Source: Plantago elongata (taxonomy: Eukaryota; Streptophyta; Magnoliopsida; Lamiales; Plantaginaceae). From it: a stretch of DNA of 24,765 bases. Under the pieces are notes generated by a model. The model saw only the letters and a list, made by a program, of their open reading frames with translations. It did no database searches and was not told the DNA's origin. How positions within the stretch are numbered: the stretch's first letter is position 1; each line of letters starts with the position of its first letter. Shown one piece after another: positions 11,044 to 21,214 of the stretch. The DNA lies in NCBI GenBank assembly GCA_036897095.1, contig JAYMSP010002356.1:1-24765 (forward strand). The letters are read 5' to 3'. The translations under genes were made by a program, and so were the position numbers.

Positions 11044-14000
11044 CTAGTTTTTCTTTCCACTTCTGAGATTCCGTACAGCCAGTGCAAGTTGTTGCCGCTC
11101 ACCTTCTACTTCTGCAAATCTGAGGCTTACTTCTGAATATTTCTCATGCATTTCTTTCAATTCGTTCTCCATGTTTTTGTTTCTTTCCTTCAATGAGGCT
11201 ACTTCACTTAATAAGGCAGGAACATCAAAACTACCAGCAGGGTGACCATTCTTCTGTTCTGCCATAGTGTCTTGTGCTGCAGATCTTTCTGATCCCTGTC
11301 AAGTTATCAACAGTAAACCGAAGTTACAAAGCATTGCAGTGATGTCAGGAAATCTTTATTCTGACTCAATTAGCTTAATAGCTTAATAAGGTAATAATTC
11401 TATTCAATTTTGAGTGGTATTATATAGAGAGCAACATTTCTATAGAGAGTAATCGTGTTTATATTAGGAAGGATTGCTTATTGATTTTCTCAGTCTTTCC
11501 TAATATAAACATGATTGCTCTCGATGTAACAAGTGTTGCTCTCAATTTAACACTACCCGTTGTGATTGTGTGGTTTTTAAAAACTGGTATTTCCTAAAAA
11601 TAGCACCATCTCGATTATCCGTATCACATATGAATCTATGATTAAGTTTGGTCATTATGAAATGAGAAATTTCTGCAGGCTAGTTAGTATTTACCTGTTT
11701 CTTCTTCCGTAAGTCGCCCTGTAATTTGGATATCTCCTTCTTCATGTTTCCTTTCTCCAACTCCAATTCATGCAATTGATTTCTCACCTCGTTATTCTTT
11801 AATCTCAGTTTTTTCACTTCTAACTGCAAGTTATCTTCTTTTGTCTTTTTCTGATCTATTTGGGACTTGATAGAAATGTTTTCCTGCATTAGTTTCTCTG
11901 CTTCCTTCCTTGCTGAAACTATTTTCCTCTCCATATCTTCCTTTTCATTCTGCATCCCTCTGTTACTTCCACTAGTCTCTTTGGTCTGCTCTGTAAACTT
12001 TTCAAGTAGCTGCTCGTACCTTTCTTTTGTTATTTCAAGTTCATCACTTGCTTTCTGGAGCATTTCTTCTAGGATGTTATTCTTCTGGCGCAGATTGTGT
12101 ACTTCTGTAGCCGATTCCTGTGCCAGTTTCTCATTCTCACCAATCTGGAGGGACAGTTCAGCAGAAAGCTCTCTGCATTGTTCTTCAAGTCTCTCAGCTG
12201 TGTTTGCATTACTCCGCTTTGCCTTTCTCAACTCTTCCTCGGCTCTAATAGCTCTCTGCTCCATCTTGAATTTCCCTTCACTTACCAATTCTATCTCTTC
12301 TTCAAAAACTTGTACCTGGTTTTCGAATCCATTCTTTAGGCTCTCAATCTCGGCCTCCAACTCATCAATCATATTCAGTGATTCAGAATATTGAAACGAC
12401 TGCCGCTTAATTTCTTCCTCCAGACTGACCACCCGGAGTTTATACTGCTTTAGTGTAGCCAATGATTCGGTAGAATTGTGTTGAATTTCCATCCTTTCTG
12501 TTTGGATCTGCTCTAAATTGGCGTATATATCCTTGTTTTCTGCCTTCAAGCTTTCACAGTCCAGATTAAGTCTTTCAAGATCCACTTGTATATCTGCTTT
12601 CTCTTTCTTATGTACTTCTATTTCAGAGTAGAGCTCTTCAATTATCTGCTTTAACCTTTCTTCTTCATCAGCATTCGCGCACTTAGTTGACTCGTCTTCT
12701 GCTGTTTTACCTTCACTGTACAAGGCCTTTATTTTGCTAGAAAGTCGAGATATCTCAGTATTCTTCTGCTCCAACTTTTTATTGAGATCTCTTATTGCTA
12801 GAACATATTCTGAATTTGAATCTTCTGTCTTTTGTACTTGCATCTTCAATTTTTTATTCAACTGCTTCTCGCGCTGAAGCACTCGTTCAGTGTCTTCAAC
12901 TGGGCGTCTCTGGCTATTTATCTCTCTCTGGCCATGACTTGGATCCTCCGGGTGCTGCTGTTTGATTCGTTCGTACTCCACTTTAAGAGAATCCCTCTCA
13001 CCTTTTAGCCTGGTGATCTGCTCCAACAATTCTTGGCCCCTATTGGTTTCCTTAACAACTTGCTTCCGAAGGGATTCTGCTTCCAACTCCGAAAGCTCCA
13101 CCTTCCTCTCCAACATTCTCATTTGATTCGCCACCCTCCCTGACACATTTCCATCCCTTGAGTCGGTACCATTACTATCTGATTCCTCCGCATCATCTAC
13201 ACTTTCATTTTGTTCATCGCGTGGAGATGCTAGTTCACTTGAATCCTCATTCAAATCATCGTTATCGTCTGCATGCCTGAGATGATTATGTAAAGAAAAC
13301 AACTTATATTCATTAGCCCTAGTTTACTTGAAAACAAATAGACCACCATTTCTCTTAAGTTTGTTACCTTGATTCCGAATCTCCCTGTATCCTCTGAACT
13401 GTGACCTGTTTAAGGTACATTAATCGTTCGTGTTAAGAAAGGCTTCTGCCAATGAAGACAGACATACATACATACATACATTTCCAGAATAGAGAAGTAC
13501 TACTTACATGTAAGATTGCACCTGATTTTGTTGTCTGTAAAGGCAGTGTCAATTTCCGTGGCTTTGTAGACTCTGCTAGATCTGCAAAATCAATCGAAAC
13601 TTCTCCTAGAAAACCTGATTTGGACGATCCCTGTGCCGATCAGAAGAGTTGAATTAAAATCAAATTGCCTTCACTGAGATGGTTTGAAAAATCAATGTGG
13701 ACTAATTGACTTACAGTTGCAACAACCACATAGTAGAACTTCTCTCTGATTCTCCCTGTTTTGATTTCCTTAATCAACTTAACTGTTTCATAGATTGGAC
13801 TTTCCCATGTGCAGATTCCTTCCTGAATCGGAGCTTTCGGTAATCTCACCGTCGGCTTCCCCACATCTACCGGAACCAGAGAGATCATCAGCTTCTTTGC
13901 TTTCAGTTGCGGCACCTGGAGGAGGAAAACTCATAGTCAGATTATTTGGTGAGTCCAGAATTACACAAACATAAATTCGATAACACTCCGTTCAAGATCT

Positions 14001-14151
14001 ACTCATCACATTTCACCATCATGAGTTGTTACCAATGGAATGTGGACAGAATCTATTTCTTGCGTATTACTGGAGCAATGTAACATACCTGGGTGGCTTC
14101 AAATTGCATCTTGAAGATGGCTTTGATCTTTTTCTCGGTCCGCTTGAACAT
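11044..14151 (-). CDS. NT-C2 domain, long coiled-coil protein (myosin heavy chain-related, 6 exons)
   Basis: Exons on the minus strand: 14151-14089, 13915-13715, 13630-13508, 13405-13368, 13276-11695 and 11295-11044. All introns are GT-AG, phases agree, and the product is 752 residues. Residues 1-142 form an N-terminal C2 domain of the EEIG1/EHBP1 type: it starts MFKRTEKKIKAIFKMQFEAT, has VPVDVGKPTVR and WESPIYETVKL, and ends GEVSIDFADLAE...ILHVTVQRI. An acidic Ser/Asp-rich linker (about 143-185) follows, then nearly continuous heptad-rich coiled coil to the C terminus, which ends in the conserved block SLRFAEVEGERQQLALAVRN. Arabidopsis At5g52280 has the same start and end. Despite the 'myosin heavy chain-related' label there is no motor domain. 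NT-C2 domains are thought to bind membranes, so a membrane-to-cytoskeleton tether is plausible; the actual role is unknown. It is shorter than At5g52280, with most of the loss in the coiled coil. Confidence 0.9.
11412..11556. mobile_element. Foldback MITE in intron 5 of the coiled-coil gene
   Basis: Two long arms are inverted copies: left AGAGAGCAACATTTC...TGTTTATATTAGGAAGG (about 11426-11473) and right CTTTCCTAATATAAACA...GTTGCTCTCAA (about 11494-11545). Weaker pairing extends outward. The loop is about 15-20 bp (CTTATTGATTTTCT). It lies inside the intron 11296-11694 and encodes nothing. Family is unassigned; the ends do not match the Stowaway or Tourist termini I know. Confidence 0.7.
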
Positions 14152-14227
14152 TTTTCCTCTGCAATTGTAATGCTGCTATGCATGAATTGTTGTGCTTGTG
14201 TACGGAATCTAGAAAGAAGTGTCGGTT

Positions 14228-14252
14228 GAAGAAGAAGAAGAAGAAGAAGAAG
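14228..14252. repeat. (GAA)8 microsatellite in 5' leader
   Basis: Eight GAA units lie 77-101 bp upstream of the coiled-coil gene's start codon; read on the gene's strand this is a (TTC)n pyrimidine tract. Pyrimidine-rich leaders are common in plant genes. It should fall inside the transcribed leader if the TATA box at 14420-14427 is used. Confidence 0.75.
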
Positions 14253-14419
14253 TAAATTATCTGATATTGTGATGGATGAAATAATCAAGGAACATGACAA
14301 AACGATAGTTTTTGGTTTAGGACTTTTGCAAGAATGATTTAGGTTGAGTTGTCATGGCAGCATCATGTGCGATCATGACTTGAGAGAGTGATAGGAGTAA
14401 ATGCAATGTCAGTGTTTTC

Positions 14420-14427
14420 TATTTATA
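14420..14427 (-). promoter_or_regulatory. TATA box of the coiled-coil gene
   Basis: On the minus strand the sequence reads AAGTATAAATAGAAA, a strong plant TATA context. It lies about 270 bp before the start codon at 14151, predicting a leader of roughly 240 nt. No other good TATA sequence was noticed between it and the ATG. Confidence 0.5.
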
Positions 14428-15436
14428 CTTAAAATCATTCTCCCTCAATAATTGGTTCGTTTTCATTTTCGACACGTAAAATAAGAAATTATATTATTCT
14501 TATTATATTACTATGTATATATTATGTCACTTTGCTTTAATGTATTATGGTGAATATAAATTATATATAATCTTCTCAAAAATGATAAACAATTAAATGT
14601 GGGGAATTACAAAGAGATGCTTAGGGAATATGATTGGATGCATAGCTGTACATGTGGATTGGATCCAATTGAGAGATTTATAAATCATCACTTCGTAACT
14701 TGGTCCTTCAGTCAATTATGTACACTATCAACTTCATTTCTATTACTTACTTCGTCCCAAAATAAAGTTCTAAAATAAGATTTAATGGAATATACTAGAG
14801 GTTGATTGATATAAAATTTGAATGACATTTGAATGGATTTTGATGAAATTTAATTTGAAATGAAATTAAAATGAGGTATTTAAAGTGTATTTTAGGCTGA
14901 ATCGCTGTTCATTAAATCAAATAGAGGTATTTAAATACTTTTTCAAACAAAACCAATGAATCACTTTTAAAAGTTGAAAGTTGGAGAAAATAATGTCACT
15001 CTTTTAGGTATAACTAAAGTTGGATGCATGATTAACAAAAGAGAAAGGAGAATCTTTGTTTGAAACGTAAAAAATTAACAACATGACTAGATGAGAAGCT
15101 ATATTTCCTCATTACATAAATTTTGTTAAACCGTCAAATAACTTTATATATTAAGATTAGTGTTCAATTTATACGAACAGTTAAAGAACTGATAGAATGT
15201 AAAAAAGTTGGGAAGAAGTATATTTTTAGTGGTAAAATATGTAATTTGAATGTAAAGTTGAGATTTTTTTTTATTATTTATTGATTGCGTGGCATCTTTT
15301 CTATAATGTATAAAATTATATAAGACGGTTGAAAATGATATATATATATATATATAAAATTTTACAGTAGAATTCTTACAATAATATGAATATTCAAACA
15401 TAAAAATATGCGTCCAACAAAAGTAAAAATATTAGC
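14428..15436. other. AT-rich intergenic DNA with a Stowaway-like end
   Basis: Mostly low-complexity AT-rich sequence, including a (TA)n tract near 15338-15356. TACTTCGTCCCAAAATAA at about 14748 resembles the Stowaway MITE terminus (CTCCCTCCGTCCCA...). No inverted partner was found, so it would be a solo remnant. No gene was seen. Confidence 0.4.
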
Positions 15437-15670
15437 GTGCTATTACAATTACATCGAATGTCAACTAGACTAAGTAGGAGGGGTCTGGAAGTTGTTTGTC
15501 GAGCAAGCAACATAGCAACTGTTATTAGTTTGTCGGACCTTCGGTTCGTTGCGGTGACTGTTTGGCTAGTTGTGTTGAGTTTTTGTACCGTTGCTACGAC
15601 CTCGGCCTATTGCGCTTCCAACCGTGCTTTGAGCATGCATCTCTTGCAACTGCTAATTAACATCTCTTGA
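15437..15670. other. Unclassified segment with higher GC than its flanks
   Basis: Base composition is less AT-rich than the surroundings and both strands carry fairly open frames (77 codons on the plus strand). I do not recognise a domain. The reverse strand has a Gly/Arg/Asn-rich reading that might be retrotransposon gag, but it is broken by stops. It is probably part of the repeat cluster that continues to the right. Confidence 0.3.
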
Positions 15671-15689
15671 CAAATAGTAATAACAAACG

Positions 15690-15719
15690 GTTAGGGAGTA
15701 AATGTAAGAGAGTTAGTAT
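15690..15719 (+). repeat. Fragment resembling the copia LTR head at 21215
   Basis: GTTAGGGAGTAAATGTA followed by AGAGAGTTAGTAT closely resembles GTTAGAGAATAAATGTACAAGAGTTAGTAT at 21216, allowing a few substitutions and a short gap. The likeness stops after about 30 bp. It may be the remains of a 5' LTR of the same copia family. Confidence 0.4.
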
Positions 15720-15767
15720 AAAAATAAAAATAAATTATATTATATTTTTTGTTAAAACATTATTATA

Positions 15768-16066
15768 GTGTTCAACCAACTGAGAAATTTTAATTATTTA
15801 CATTCATATAAAAGTCAAAGAATGAAAAATAAACCTAGAAAGAAAAATAAGCCTAACCGCCGTACGAACAGAAGCAAAAATAGCTCCCAATCTATATTCA
15901 GTCACATAGGTAGTAAGAGCCAAAAGGGATGGAACGGACTGAACGGTGATGATGAAATTTGTGTATGCAGCGGATCAGCGCCTAAATCAAGGATTAGATC
16001 CAATAAGTCTCTACCTTCTTTTTCTTTATTTACTGTTCAAATTTATCCACTCAATTTCATGCAGGT
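15768..16066 (+). other. Unrecognised open segment abutting the Ty3 element
   Basis: A basic, Lys/Arg/Asn-rich open frame (103 codons, 15768-16079) runs into the LTR. The stretch just before the LTR (about 16010-16064) is pyrimidine-rich and ends TTTCATGCAG, like a 3' splice site. It could be a captured or broken gene fragment. No homologue is recognised. Confidence 0.25.
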
Positions 16067-16464
16067 TGTCACGGGATAAAACTCTAAAGTGTGTAAAAGA
16101 CTCAACCCGTACGGAACTAGACTAGTTCGCCTCGAGACTAGCTAGAAAGCCTTCTATCAGAGAGCGGAATATGTGTGTATGAAGAGTGTTTTAGAGAGCT
16201 TGGAAGTTTGCAAGAGTGTTTGATTGCTCGATTGAATAAAATGGTGAGGCCAAAGGGCTATTTATACATATTCCACCTCCTTTAAGGAAGAGTGGAGAAA
16301 TATCTAAAGTACATCTAGATTACAAGCTACCAATTCTCTACAATTTACATGATATTTCTAGAGAATTCTCATCTCCATGATCCCTCATGATTCTTCTAGA
16401 TAATTCCTCCATGGACTTGGACTTTTGTTGTACTTGGGCCGCGCAAAGTAGATGGGCCGTGACA
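16067..16464 (-). repeat. 3' LTR of the Ty3/gypsy element
   Basis: On the element's strand it starts TGTCACGGCCC, just after a polypurine tract, and ends ATCCCGTGACA, giving the inverted ends TGTCACGG/CCGTGACA. A TATA sequence (TATAAATAG on the minus strand, near 16260-16268) marks its internal promoter. Confidence 0.85.
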
Positions 16465-16477
16465 TTCTCCCCCACCT
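16465..16477 (-). other. Polypurine tract of the Ty3/gypsy element
   Basis: On the minus strand AGGTGGGGGAGAA lies directly before the 3' LTR. It overlaps the TAG (16478-16476) that would end the ancestral polyprotein. This is the primer site for plus-strand synthesis in LTR elements. Confidence 0.75.
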
Positions 16478-17516
16478 AAGTCGTTTTCGTCCTTGGCTCG
16501 ACCTTGGCACGGTACTTGTTGATCATGTGCCCGAATTGCCACAAATGATCCTCATGTTCTTAACTACTCTCGGCATCTGGTAGTCCCTTCCATCGAACGA
16601 AGTACTCCGTGTAAGGCGAAACCCCTCTCCTTCGTATTTCTCGATGGGAGATGATTTCTTCCACATCCTTGTCAAAGGACGTGACCACGACTGTGGGTTG
16701 TCGACTCGACTCTCCCCTTTCCGGATTCTCCTTGTCTTCGAGATAAGGTTGGAGTTGGCTCACATGGAAGACCGGATGAATCTTGAGTTTTGGCAGTAAC
16801 TCCAAGCGATAAGAGATGTTCCCCACTCGTCTCTCGATTGGAAACGGTCCTTCATACATCCGGATTAGCCCCTTATGCACGGACCGTAATGACTTGAATT
16901 GTTGGGGAAGTAACTTGACCATTACTCGGTCCCCTTCTTTGAACTCCACGGCACGCCTCTTAAGATCTGCCCACTTCTTCATCTTCTTGGCTGCCTTGTC
17001 CAATGATGCCCTTGCAAGATCGGCCTCCTCTTGTAAGGATTTGGCGAAAGTGTACGTCGAAGGGCTATGTCCCGAGTAACCCGTCGCTATGTTGTGAGGA
17101 GTCATTGGTTGCCTTCCGGTTGCTAACTCGACAGGACTCCTTCTAGTCGATTCACTCCTCTACAAGTTATATGAAAACTGAGCGGTGTCCAAAAGTTTCG
17201 CCCAATCCTTCTGATTGGCACTCATATAGTGGCGAAGATATAACTCCAATAATGCATTGACCCGCTCGGTTTGTCCATCAGTATGGGGATGAAAACTGGT
17301 CGCCAAGTTAGAACCCAATAACTTGAACAATTCAGACCAAAACTTACCAGTGAATCTTGGATCACGGTCGCTCACTATCGTCTTAGGCACTCCCCAATGA
17401 TTAACGACGTGCTTCAAGAACAACTTGGCCGTATCCAAGGCTGTGATGTCGGGTGGTGCAGGGATGAAGGTACCATACTTCGAAAATCTGTCCACTGCCA
17501 CAATGATGGTTCCACT
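16476..17516 (-). pseudogene. Ty3/gypsy pol remnant: integrase core to chromodomain
   Basis: On the minus strand the frame opens right at the LTR edge with GTIIVAVDRFSKYGTFIP. It carries the second and third integrase acidic residues (in SDRDP and GQTERVN) but has lost the zinc-binding region and the first Asp. It continues through the C-terminal integrase domain (PFPIERRVGNISYRLELLP, then HPVFHVSQLQPY) into a chromodomain (YTEYFVRWKGLPDAESS). In-frame stops interrupt it at 17162-17160, where related elements usually have Gln before RSEST, and at 16562-16560, where the chromodomain Trp is expected. Beyond the second stop the frame stays open to the natural end at 16476. The product cannot be functional. 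Confidence 0.9.
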
Positions 17517-17927
17517 TGTCACGGGATAAAACTCTAAAGTGTGTAAAAGACTCGACCCGTGCGACACTAGACTAGTTCGCCTCGAGACTAGCTAGAAAGC
17601 CTTCTATCATATAACAAAATATGTGTGTATGTGTGTTAGATAGCTTGGAAGTTTGCAAGAGTGTTTGATTGCTCGATTGAACAAAATGGTGAGGCCAAAG
17701 GCCTATTTATATATGATTCCACTTTCTTTAAGGAAGAGTGGAGATATATCTAGAGTATTCTACATCTAGATCTATCTACTACTTACAAGCTACTAATTCT
17801 TTACAATTTACATGATATTTCTAGAGAATTCTCATCTTTATAACCCCTCATGACTCTTCTAGATAATTATTTTATGTATTTAGACTTTTGTTGGACTTGG
17901 GCCGTGTAAAGTAGATGGTCCGTGCCA
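17517..17927 (-). repeat. 5'-side LTR of the Ty3/gypsy element
   Basis: Same sequence as the LTR at 16067-16464 with scattered substitutions and small insertions; here the outer end reads CCGTGCCA on the plus strand instead of CCGTGACA. Its inner edge (TGTCACGGG at 17517) joins integrase sequence directly, with no primer binding site. Confidence 0.85.
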
Positions 17928-18276
17928 TGTGCTAACTTTGCAGTATCGATAATTGAAATATGTACATGGTTACAAGGGTTAACTTTTGCATTAGCAATGA
18001 ATTAGTTTGTTCAACAGACTATGTACGAATGCCAATCACCAACTCTTTTGTTATTTGTTTTTTCGAGGTAAAATTGCATAGATATGGCATGGATGGCTGA
18101 TCAAAGAAGTTATGAAATAACAGATAAAGATGCGGAAGAATGTAAAATCATGACACTGATCAAGATAAGTTTTACTTTTAATATTGCACTTGTTCTTATT
18201 ATACAATATATTAAATATAATCAACCATATTCTATGATGTGAATATGTTATCCAAAACATCATAGATTAAAAAGTG

Positions 18277-18532
18277 GTCAAGAATTAATGATTGAAAATT
18301 ATTGAGATTCCAAAGAAGTATGAGATAACCAACCAACGTTGTTGGAAGAAAAAAAATTATAGACCGGAAGGGGTCAAGAATTAAAGATTACATATTTATG
18401 AAATTCCAAAGAAGTATGGAATAACCAACCGTCATAGTTGGAACAAAAACATTATAAACTGAAAGGGGTCGAGAATTGATGATTGAAAATTACAAAATTT
18501 CAAAGAAATATGAATAACCAACCGGGGAAGTT
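18277..18532. repeat. Tandem repeat, ~95-bp unit, 2.7 copies
   Basis: Units start with GTC(A/G)AGAATTRATGATT at 18277, 18373 and 18468 (periods 96 and 95 bp). Each contains CCAAAGAAGTATG or a near variant and ATAACCAACC. The third copy breaks off about 65 bp in. Copies differ by many substitutions. The array lies within the decayed copia region. Confidence 0.8.
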
Positions 18533-20694
18533 AGATATATCAAAATCGCTTATGTTGATGATGATATGCTAGATAAGCATACATTGTATTTTCATACATC
18601 TAATATGTTAATAGTATCAATCTTGTAAAAAGATGTGTCATTGTTTGAGGCAAATATGACAAAAATTACGAGGCAAACGAGGAAAAATTATACTTACATA
18701 ATAGCACTTTAAAGCTTGTCATATCTTGTGAGATATACCAACATGGAATTGGTAAAACATTAAAGGTGACATGAGCATTTGAGGGGAGCATTATATTGCA
18801 AATGCTCAATTTATATATACCCTTATATATGTCGATTATGTTTAGAAGACATAAAAAAAGTGTATGGTTTGATTTCATCATCATATGAGAGTTTGAACTC
18901 TTACGAAACTGTGCTCAAGCATATATTATATTGAATTCTTGAGGGAAATGATATGATAAGTCTTGACAATCATGAAAGTCACAATGATTTTGTCCAATTG
19001 TCACATTATATTGAAAGGTCAAGTTCAAATGATGTATGAGAGATCTCGATGTGTCAAATTAGGCCATCCGAGTGTAAGGGCCTGATATTGTGAACCATGA
19101 AATTTCCATATGATAATGTGCTGAAGCTTTCTCACGTTGTAATTATTATTATGGCAAGACACAATATTAATAAGATGAAGCATGATGGTGAAGATCTTGA
19201 AATAAGCAAAAGTCAAACTTTGAAAGTTGACATTGATTGAGATATTAGTGGTTGGAACCACAAGTATGATCTCTAGTTTAGGGGCAAATTCGATTTCATC
19301 ACAAGAAATTCAATTGTGCAAATATATACTCCCCATCAATTGTTCTTCGTAGAGTACTAATGTGTGAACGATACTATGATTGTATGCACTTGTGATTATT
19401 TTAAGCTGGGCATGAAAGTTTCTGGTTTGAGCCCTTTTTACTAGTATGAGCTAGTTTTTTCCAGCTTAGGGGGGGAGGAACATGAGGAAGCTGGTAAAAT
19501 CGAATTCGTAGAGCGAATTGATCCTCATATATTTGAAAGCTTAAACTTGAACGAAAGATTCAACTTCATGTTCTTATATCAAGATATGTTCAAATATGAC
19601 ACTTTATGATTTGAATGTTGACCCGCTATGGCCTGATATTTTCAGGCATAAAGAGCTGCATATTGGTTATAGAATGTCATGTGTTGGACATTGAGATACC
19701 TTGCTAATTGTACTGGATTCTCAGTGAAATATGGTTCCAATTTTAAAGTACGATACACATGGATTGACAAGATCAAGCAGTTGGTACTCTTGAGGAGTAA
19801 TAAATACCATGAATGACATAGATATCTGAAGTAAAATAGATGGCCTATATGAAAGGAAATTGTACTATAAACAATATTCAGATATCGATGATCAGTACTT
19901 ACTTGAACAAGCTAGCAAAGCGATTTGATATACCGGTATAGATGGAATCAAGAGACTTATTATAAGCATATGTGAAATTCGATGGACATGTAATTGGGAT
20001 CTTACATGTGAGTCCAGTCGATGACATCATGATGATGATGAAAAATGAGCTCATGGACTTGAGGTCCTTTTAATTAACGAATTCGAAAATCGTATGGTAT
20101 CGTTGCATTATCGAATCTATTTCATGTGCACGTAGATACTAAGCATTGCATCATAATATGTTCATTCTTGCATGGTTATTTAGTTTTTCTAGTATCCTTA
20201 GGCATTACTTTGCATATTTACATGTTTATTGAATGTTATGAATCAGACTAACCTGCAGGTTGTACACATGAATTGTGAAAGAATTGACATATATGCATGT
20301 CACATGATTTGAGAAAATATTAAATGAGAGGAAATATTATCTCCGGAACCGAGTCTCGAAAGGAGACTAAAAGTATCATGTTGGCGAATATGGATTGAAT
20401 GAGGAAAGTTCTTGATAAACAAGTGAAGTATGATATTTTTCTCATTACTCGTGAAAATTATTATTGATTACACGGTTATACCGATGTTGGCTCAACCTGA
20501 GGTTTGAGCATGTAAGATATTAATTATTACAAGGAATATTATCACTATCTTTGTGACATGTATGGTCCAGAAGTACCACGATGAATTGAGCTATCAAGAG
20601 CTACAATGATCCTTGTTATACCTTCTGAAGAAGGTACATGAGTTAATGGCAATCAAGCAACAATGATAACTTTGCGCATTCCTTGAGAAATGGT

Positions 20695-20766
20695 TGCACT
20701 CTTTTTTCATTTTTAGGTTTTTATCCCATTATGTTTTTTTCTAGTGAGTTTTTTAGTGAGGCAACA
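20695..20766 (+). other. Copia 3' conserved non-coding motif, copy 1
   Basis: GCACTCTTTTTTCATTTTTA, then GGTTTTTATCCCA, a T-rich box, GTGAG.TTTTTTAGTGAGGCAACAT. This matches the block (GCACTCTTTTTCC...AGGTTTTTATCCCA...AAGGTTTTTAACGAGGCA) found just upstream of the polypurine tract in many plant Ty1/copia elements. No LTR follows directly. Confidence 0.65.
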
Positions 20767-21013
20767 TTATAAGTGCATATATATCTCCTGCATGATTAAG
20801 AGACTGTATGGAAATAATAAGAGTTATGGGCTTGTCAGATATCTTTACAACATTATAGATTCATGTTATGGGATTTTGAAACTATATGATGTTTCAAGTA
20901 TTTGAAGAGTTCTTACTGAAGAAGATAAGACGTATATTACAAATGTTCTTTCACCATAAGAAGATTTCACCGAAGTTCAACATATCTGAAGATTTGCTCA
21001 ACTGACTTTATTA

Positions 21014-21066
21014 TTTGAGAAGTTGGTTCCGAAGATTGAATTTACGACATTCGAATAATTGAAGTG
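21014..21066 (+). pseudogene. Copia RNase H C-terminal fragment
   Basis: The plus strand reads FEKLVPKIE, corresponding to the FEKLVxKIG end of copia polyproteins, followed by degenerate sequence and stops (TAA, TGA) before the 3' motif at 21095. Only the final few residues are recognisable. Confidence 0.5.
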
Positions 21067-21094
21067 ATACTTTAATCATGGGAGTTGGATACGC

Positions 21095-21165
21095 ACTGCG
21101 CTCTTTTTCCCTTCACTAGGTTTTTATCCCACATGATTTTTCTTAGCAAGGTTTTTAACGAGGCA
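21095..21165 (+). other. Copia 3' conserved non-coding motif, copy 2
   Basis: GCACTGCGCTCTTTTTCCCT, AGGTTTTTATCCCACATGA, and AAGGTTTTTAACGAGGCAGT. It is closer to the common form than the copy at 20695 and sits in the normal place: after the RNase H end and ~50 bp before the LTR head. Confidence 0.7.
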
Positions 21166-21214
21166 GTTACTCTCGGGTACCAACTATCACTAACTCATGT
21201 TCATTTAAGTGAAG

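Larger units (their letters stand above)
16067..17927 (-). mobile_element. Internally deleted Ty3/gypsy chromovirus
   Basis: Two LTRs in the same orientation (16067-16464 and 17517-17927) flank about 1.05 kb of minus-strand pol 3' end: integrase, chromodomain and polypurine tract. Primer binding site, gag, protease, reverse transcriptase, RNase H and the start of integrase are missing, so the element cannot move on its own. The 5 bp on the two sides (CAGGT and TGTGC) do not match, so there is no target duplication. The LTRs have visibly diverged from each other, suggesting considerable age. The chromodomain puts it in the chromovirus branch; it looks Galadriel-like from memory, with low certainty. 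Confidence 0.85.
17928..21214 (+). mobile_element. Heavily decayed Ty1/copia sequence, probably more than one copy
   Basis: No long frame survives, but order-consistent traces of copia pol can be read on the plus strand. A block near 19430-19485 resembles the FFPxLGG region after integrase. A block near 19900-19950 resembles LKQxxRxWYN of reverse transcriptase. TTTGAGAAGTTGGTTCCGAA at 21014 matches the FEKLVxKIG end of RNase H. The conserved 3' non-coding motif and an LTR head follow. A YVDD-like reading near 18553 and a second 3' motif at 20695 are out of place for a single element, suggesting nested or tandem copies. Stops and indels are everywhere. Confidence 0.55.

Noticed and set aside
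11867..12394. 175-codon Ser/Phe-rich frame on the plus strand
   Set aside because: It is the antisense shadow of the coiled-coil exon; Glu/Lys-rich codons read backwards give Ser/Phe/Leu.
17517..17927. Solo LTR inserted into an older integrase copy
   Set aside because: The sequence beyond 17927 does not continue the integrase, so it is not a simple nested insertion.
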